DNA of 8,354 nt from positions 1 to 8,354 of the forward strand of contig WOZB01000164.1 in assembly GCA_011620445.1 (NCBI GenBank), written 5' to 3'. Source of the stretch: Anaerolineaceae bacterium. GTDB taxonomy: Bacteria > Chloroflexota > Anaerolineae > Anaerolineales > Anaerolineaceae. Position numbers and translations under genes: made by a program. Positions 7,501 to 8,354 of this stretch are shown piece after piece. The notes under the pieces are model-generated. The model did not search any database. It saw nothing but the letters and a program-made list of their open reading frames with translations, and had not been told where the DNA came from. Numbering within the stretch: the first letter of the stretch is position 1; every line of letters starts with the position of its first letter.

Positions 7501-8139
7501 TGGGCGGTCTGGGGTAAGGGCGCGCTTGCGGTGCTCGAAGATCATTTCCTGGTTGACGAATTGCAGCAGGTCCTCATCCGTGAGGCGTTCCATTTTGTTA
7601 ATTTCATGGGAGGTGCGGAAGCCGTCAAAGAAGTGCAGGAAGGGTACGCGGGCGCGCAGGGTCGCGGCGGTTGAGATGGCAGCGATGTCTTGGGCTTCCT
7701 GAACGGAATTGCTGGAAATCAGCGCCCAACCGGTCTGGCGGGTGGCCATCACGTCCTGATGATCGCCAAAAATGGAGAGGGCTGAGGCGGCCAGAGAACG
7801 GGCAGAAACATGGAAGACGGTCGGGGTTAATTCACCGGCAATCTTATACATGTTTGGAATCATCAGCAGTAAACCTTGGGAAGCTGTAAAGGTGGATGTC
7901 AGAGCACCCGCTTGCAGTGCTCCGTGCACGGCACCAGCAGCTCCACCTTCGGACTGCATTTCATTGACAGAAGGGATAGTGCCCCAAACATTTGGAACAC
8001 GTTCTGCCATCCATTGGTCAGCAAATTCGCCCATGGGGGATGATGGCGTAATAGGATAAATCGCGATCACTTCGCTAAGCCGATAGGCGACGTAAGCGGT
8101 AGCCTCGTTGGCGTCTGTCATGACCATTTCTCTGTTCAT
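4534..8139 (-). CDS. nifJ: Pyruvate:ferredoxin (flavodoxin) oxidoreductase, single-chain
   Basis: This 1201-residue cytoplasmic enzyme oxidises pyruvate and CoA to acetyl-CoA and CO2 and passes electrons to ferredoxin or flavodoxin. The numbering, from the ATG at 8139, matches Desulfovibrio africanus PFOR at its active site: Thr31 in PITP, Glu64 and Arg114. The N-terminal TPP/pyruvate domain is about 1-257, followed by the domain II region and the CoA-binding domain (about 413-630, including GSDGTVGANKNSIK). The ferredoxin-like insert has two 4Fe-4S motifs, Cys698/701/704/708 and Cys755/758/761/765. The last domain holds the proximal cluster ligands Cys829, Cys832, Cys857 and Cys1088, the TPP motif GDGWAYDIG (979-987) and NTGGQ with Asn1013. 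All expected catalytic and cluster residues are present. The C-terminus ends shortly after KVYEQLAAMDY, so the long protective extension of the Desulfovibrio enzyme looks absent. The gene appears monocistronic, with its own leader and terminator. In an anaerobe it could serve fermentation or, run in reverse, pyruvate synthesis; nothing nearby ties it to nitrogen fixation. Confidence 0.96.
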   Translation of the reverse strand: MNREMVMTDANEATAYVAYRLSEVIAIYPITPSSPMGEFADQWMAERVPNVWGTIPSVNEMQSEGGAAGAVHGALQAGALTSTFTASQGLLLMIPNMYKIAGELTPTVFHVSARSLAASALSIFGDHQDVMATRQTGWALISSNSVQEAQDIAAISTAATLRARVPFLHFFDGFRTSHEINKMERLTDEDLLQFVNQEMIFEHRKRALTPDRPVLRGTAQNPDVYFQARETVNRYYNEVERIVSEEMDRFADLTGRQYHTIEYYGANDAEKVIVIMGSGVETASETAAFLNARGEKVGVIDVRLFRPFPVESFVKALPATVKKIAVLDRTKEAGSIGEPLYQDVINALRVGEDLGINPFMQMPLVIGGRYGLSSKDFNPAMVKGVYDELDAEKPRRQITVGINDDVTHLSISYDPEFEILPKNVVQALFYGLGSDGTVGANKNSIKIIGIETPNYAQGYFEYDSKKSGGITVSHLRFGPEPIKAPYFIAPGQANFIGCHQVSFVDRYDMLKYARPGSVFLLNSIYGPDEVWDTLPKEMQKSLIDKKIRFYVIDAYDVAEKAGMGNRINTIMQTCFFAISGVLPKDEAIDAIKHSIYKTYHKKGDAIVQQNYDAVDSSIRNMHEVKLPATVTATVGRKPGVPAEAPAYVRETLGALIDLEGNDVPVSQMPDDGTFPTATTKWEKRNIALEIPVWNPQLCIQCAKCSFVCPHASIRTKVYPNELLEKAPRTFKHVFSKSGNWKEGYSYTVQVAPEDCTGCGLCVENCPGKDKTDPSIHAIMLQPQPPLREQEAENFRFFLDIPHFDRADVPLTTVKNSQMFEPLFEFSGACGGCGETPYIRLVSQLFGDRMIVANATGCSSIYGGNLPTTPWAVNGEGRGPAWSNSLFEDNAEFGLGMRFTLDKFNEFAKELLQKKADAVGKELAEEILNASQKTEGEIRDQRARVAKLKNNLEGTTDADLLQLQSLADYLIRKTVWIMGGDGWAYDIGFGGLDHVLASGKDINVLVLDTEVYSNTGGQSSKSTPRAAVAKFASNGKDKPKKDLGQIAMTYGNIYVARVAMGYNDGQVLKALVEADSYEGPSLVIAYSHCISHGIDMRKGLIQQKAAVNSGAWVTYRYDPRREEIGINPLQLDSKAPTIKVADYAYSENRYRMLLQSDEQRAEELMRGAQQDADRRWKVYEQLAAMDYSNPGEPAAGEEPKAS

Positions 8140-8150
8140 TGTCACTCCTT
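8137..8150 (-). promoter_or_regulatory. PFOR ribosome binding site that decides the start codon
   Basis: AAGGAG (8150-8145) followed by TGACA and ATG (8139-8137) gives ideal spacing. The reading frame also contains a GTG at 8145-8143, but it overlaps the ribosome binding site itself and cannot be its target. The protein should therefore begin MNREMV. This start also brings the active-site residues into register with the numbering of the Desulfovibrio enzyme. Confidence 0.85.
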
Positions 8151-8157
8151 GTTATAT

Positions 8158-8177
8158 CGGGATTGGCCCGTTTTATA
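8158..8177 (-). promoter_or_regulatory. Possible -10 element and small leader hairpin of the PFOR gene
   Basis: TATAAA (8177-8172 on the minus strand) sits 32 bases above the start codon and could be a -10. No good -35 is found 16-18 bp upstream. Between it and the ribosome binding site, CGGG (8158-8161) can pair with CCCG (8167-8170) around a 5-base loop. A second -10-like TACAAT lies at 8222-8217, also without a good -35. A weak -35 would fit activator dependence, but this is speculative. Confidence 0.3.
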
Positions 8178-8183
8178 CACACA

Positions 8184-8215
8184 TTAAAAAACACACAGCA
8201 TCGCTTGTGTCGTTT
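8184..8215 (-). terminator. Hairpin with T-run upstream of PFOR: terminator of an upstream gene or leader attenuator
   Basis: On the minus strand ACACA-(A)-GC pairs with GC-TGTGT around a GAT loop with one bulged base. It is followed by GTTTTTT. The flanking AAAAC and GTTTT can extend the stem past a second bulge. This has the form of a modest intrinsic terminator. It may end a transcript coming from beyond the right edge or act in the PFOR leader if transcription begins at the TACAAT element. Confidence 0.4.
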
Positions 8216-8232
8216 TATTGTACCTGAATTTA

Positions 8233-8297
8233 TTAGAAATGATTATTAATATTCATTAGAAAATGTGTTGCCGATTTGTTAGAAAATGTGTTACCGA
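8233..8297. repeat. Direct repeats with 23-bp period (two near-identical copies and one degenerate)
   Basis: A 19-base unit starting TTAGAAAATGTGTT and ending RCCGA occurs at 8256-8274 and 8279-8297 with a single mismatch (G versus A). A third, degenerate copy (TTAGAAATGATT) starts at 8233, again exactly 23 bases before the next. The spacing is about two helical turns, so bound proteins would sit on the same face. They could be activator or repressor sites for the PFOR promoter or transposase-binding repeats at the end of an insertion sequence beyond the right edge. The remaining sequence to 8354 shows no supportable gene. Confidence 0.6.
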
Positions 8298-8354
8298 GAG
8301 CCATAATTTTGCCAGTGTTTTACCCCTCGGATTTCTGAATAGTGCTTCCAAAGG

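Noticed and set aside
8233..8297. Repeats as a CRISPR array
   Set aside because: Units are 19 bp with only about 4 bp between them and just two good copies, so there are no spacers.
8256..8354. Minus-strand frame open from the right edge for 32 codons, ending at a TAA in the repeat region
   Set aside because: It is too short to recognise and its end overlaps the direct repeats; it could be the tail of an upstream gene, but nothing in it supports that.

Overview
The window reads as a stretch of bacterial chromosome carrying ordinary core genes, all transcribed on the minus strand (right to left). In transcription order they are: a single-chain pyruvate:ferredoxin oxidoreductase (8139-4534), a strong intrinsic terminator, DNA primase dnaG overlapping a primary-type sigma-70 factor (4402-951), and the first 273 codons of a lipoprotein of the PQQ-type glucose/sorbosone dehydrogenase family, which runs off the left edge (819-1). 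The only non-coding stretches are three short ones: 820-950, 4403-4533 and 8140-8354. No RNA gene, CRISPR array or complete mobile element is visible.

The likely host is an anaerobic or facultative member of the Chloroflexota, probably Anaerolineae. This is inference, not a database result. It rests on the DPDAAG form of the primase TOPRIM motif, the CX3C second half of the primase zinc site, the extra segment in sigma domain 3, the Thr/Pro/Ser-rich linker after the lipobox, and the oxygen-sensitive-type PFOR. Base composition looks close to 50% GC.

Right-hand region: the PFOR couples pyruvate oxidation to acetyl-CoA with ferredoxin reduction. Its leader (8140-8354) is the most structured non-coding DNA here. 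It has 23-bp-period direct repeats, a hairpin followed by a T-run, a possible TATAAA -10 and a clear AAGGAG ribosome binding site. That site shows translation begins at the ATG at 8139, not at the in-frame GTG six bases upstream.

Middle region: dnaG and the sigma gene share one base in a TGATG stop-start junction, so they are one transcriptional unit and probably translationally coupled. This is a reduced macromolecular-synthesis arrangement with no rpsU in front. The unit is insulated from the PFOR gene by a terminator whose hairpin has 13-bp arms and a nested GC stem.

Left region: the dehydrogenase lipoprotein has its own promoter-like sequence (TTGTTT, 17 bp, TAAAAT). A 20-bp near-perfect dyad covers its -35 element, which suggests control by a dimeric repressor. 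No exciting new multigene system is present. The items most worth a second look are the two upstream regulatory regions (862-881 and 8233-8297) and the lineage-type departures in the sigma factor and primase.
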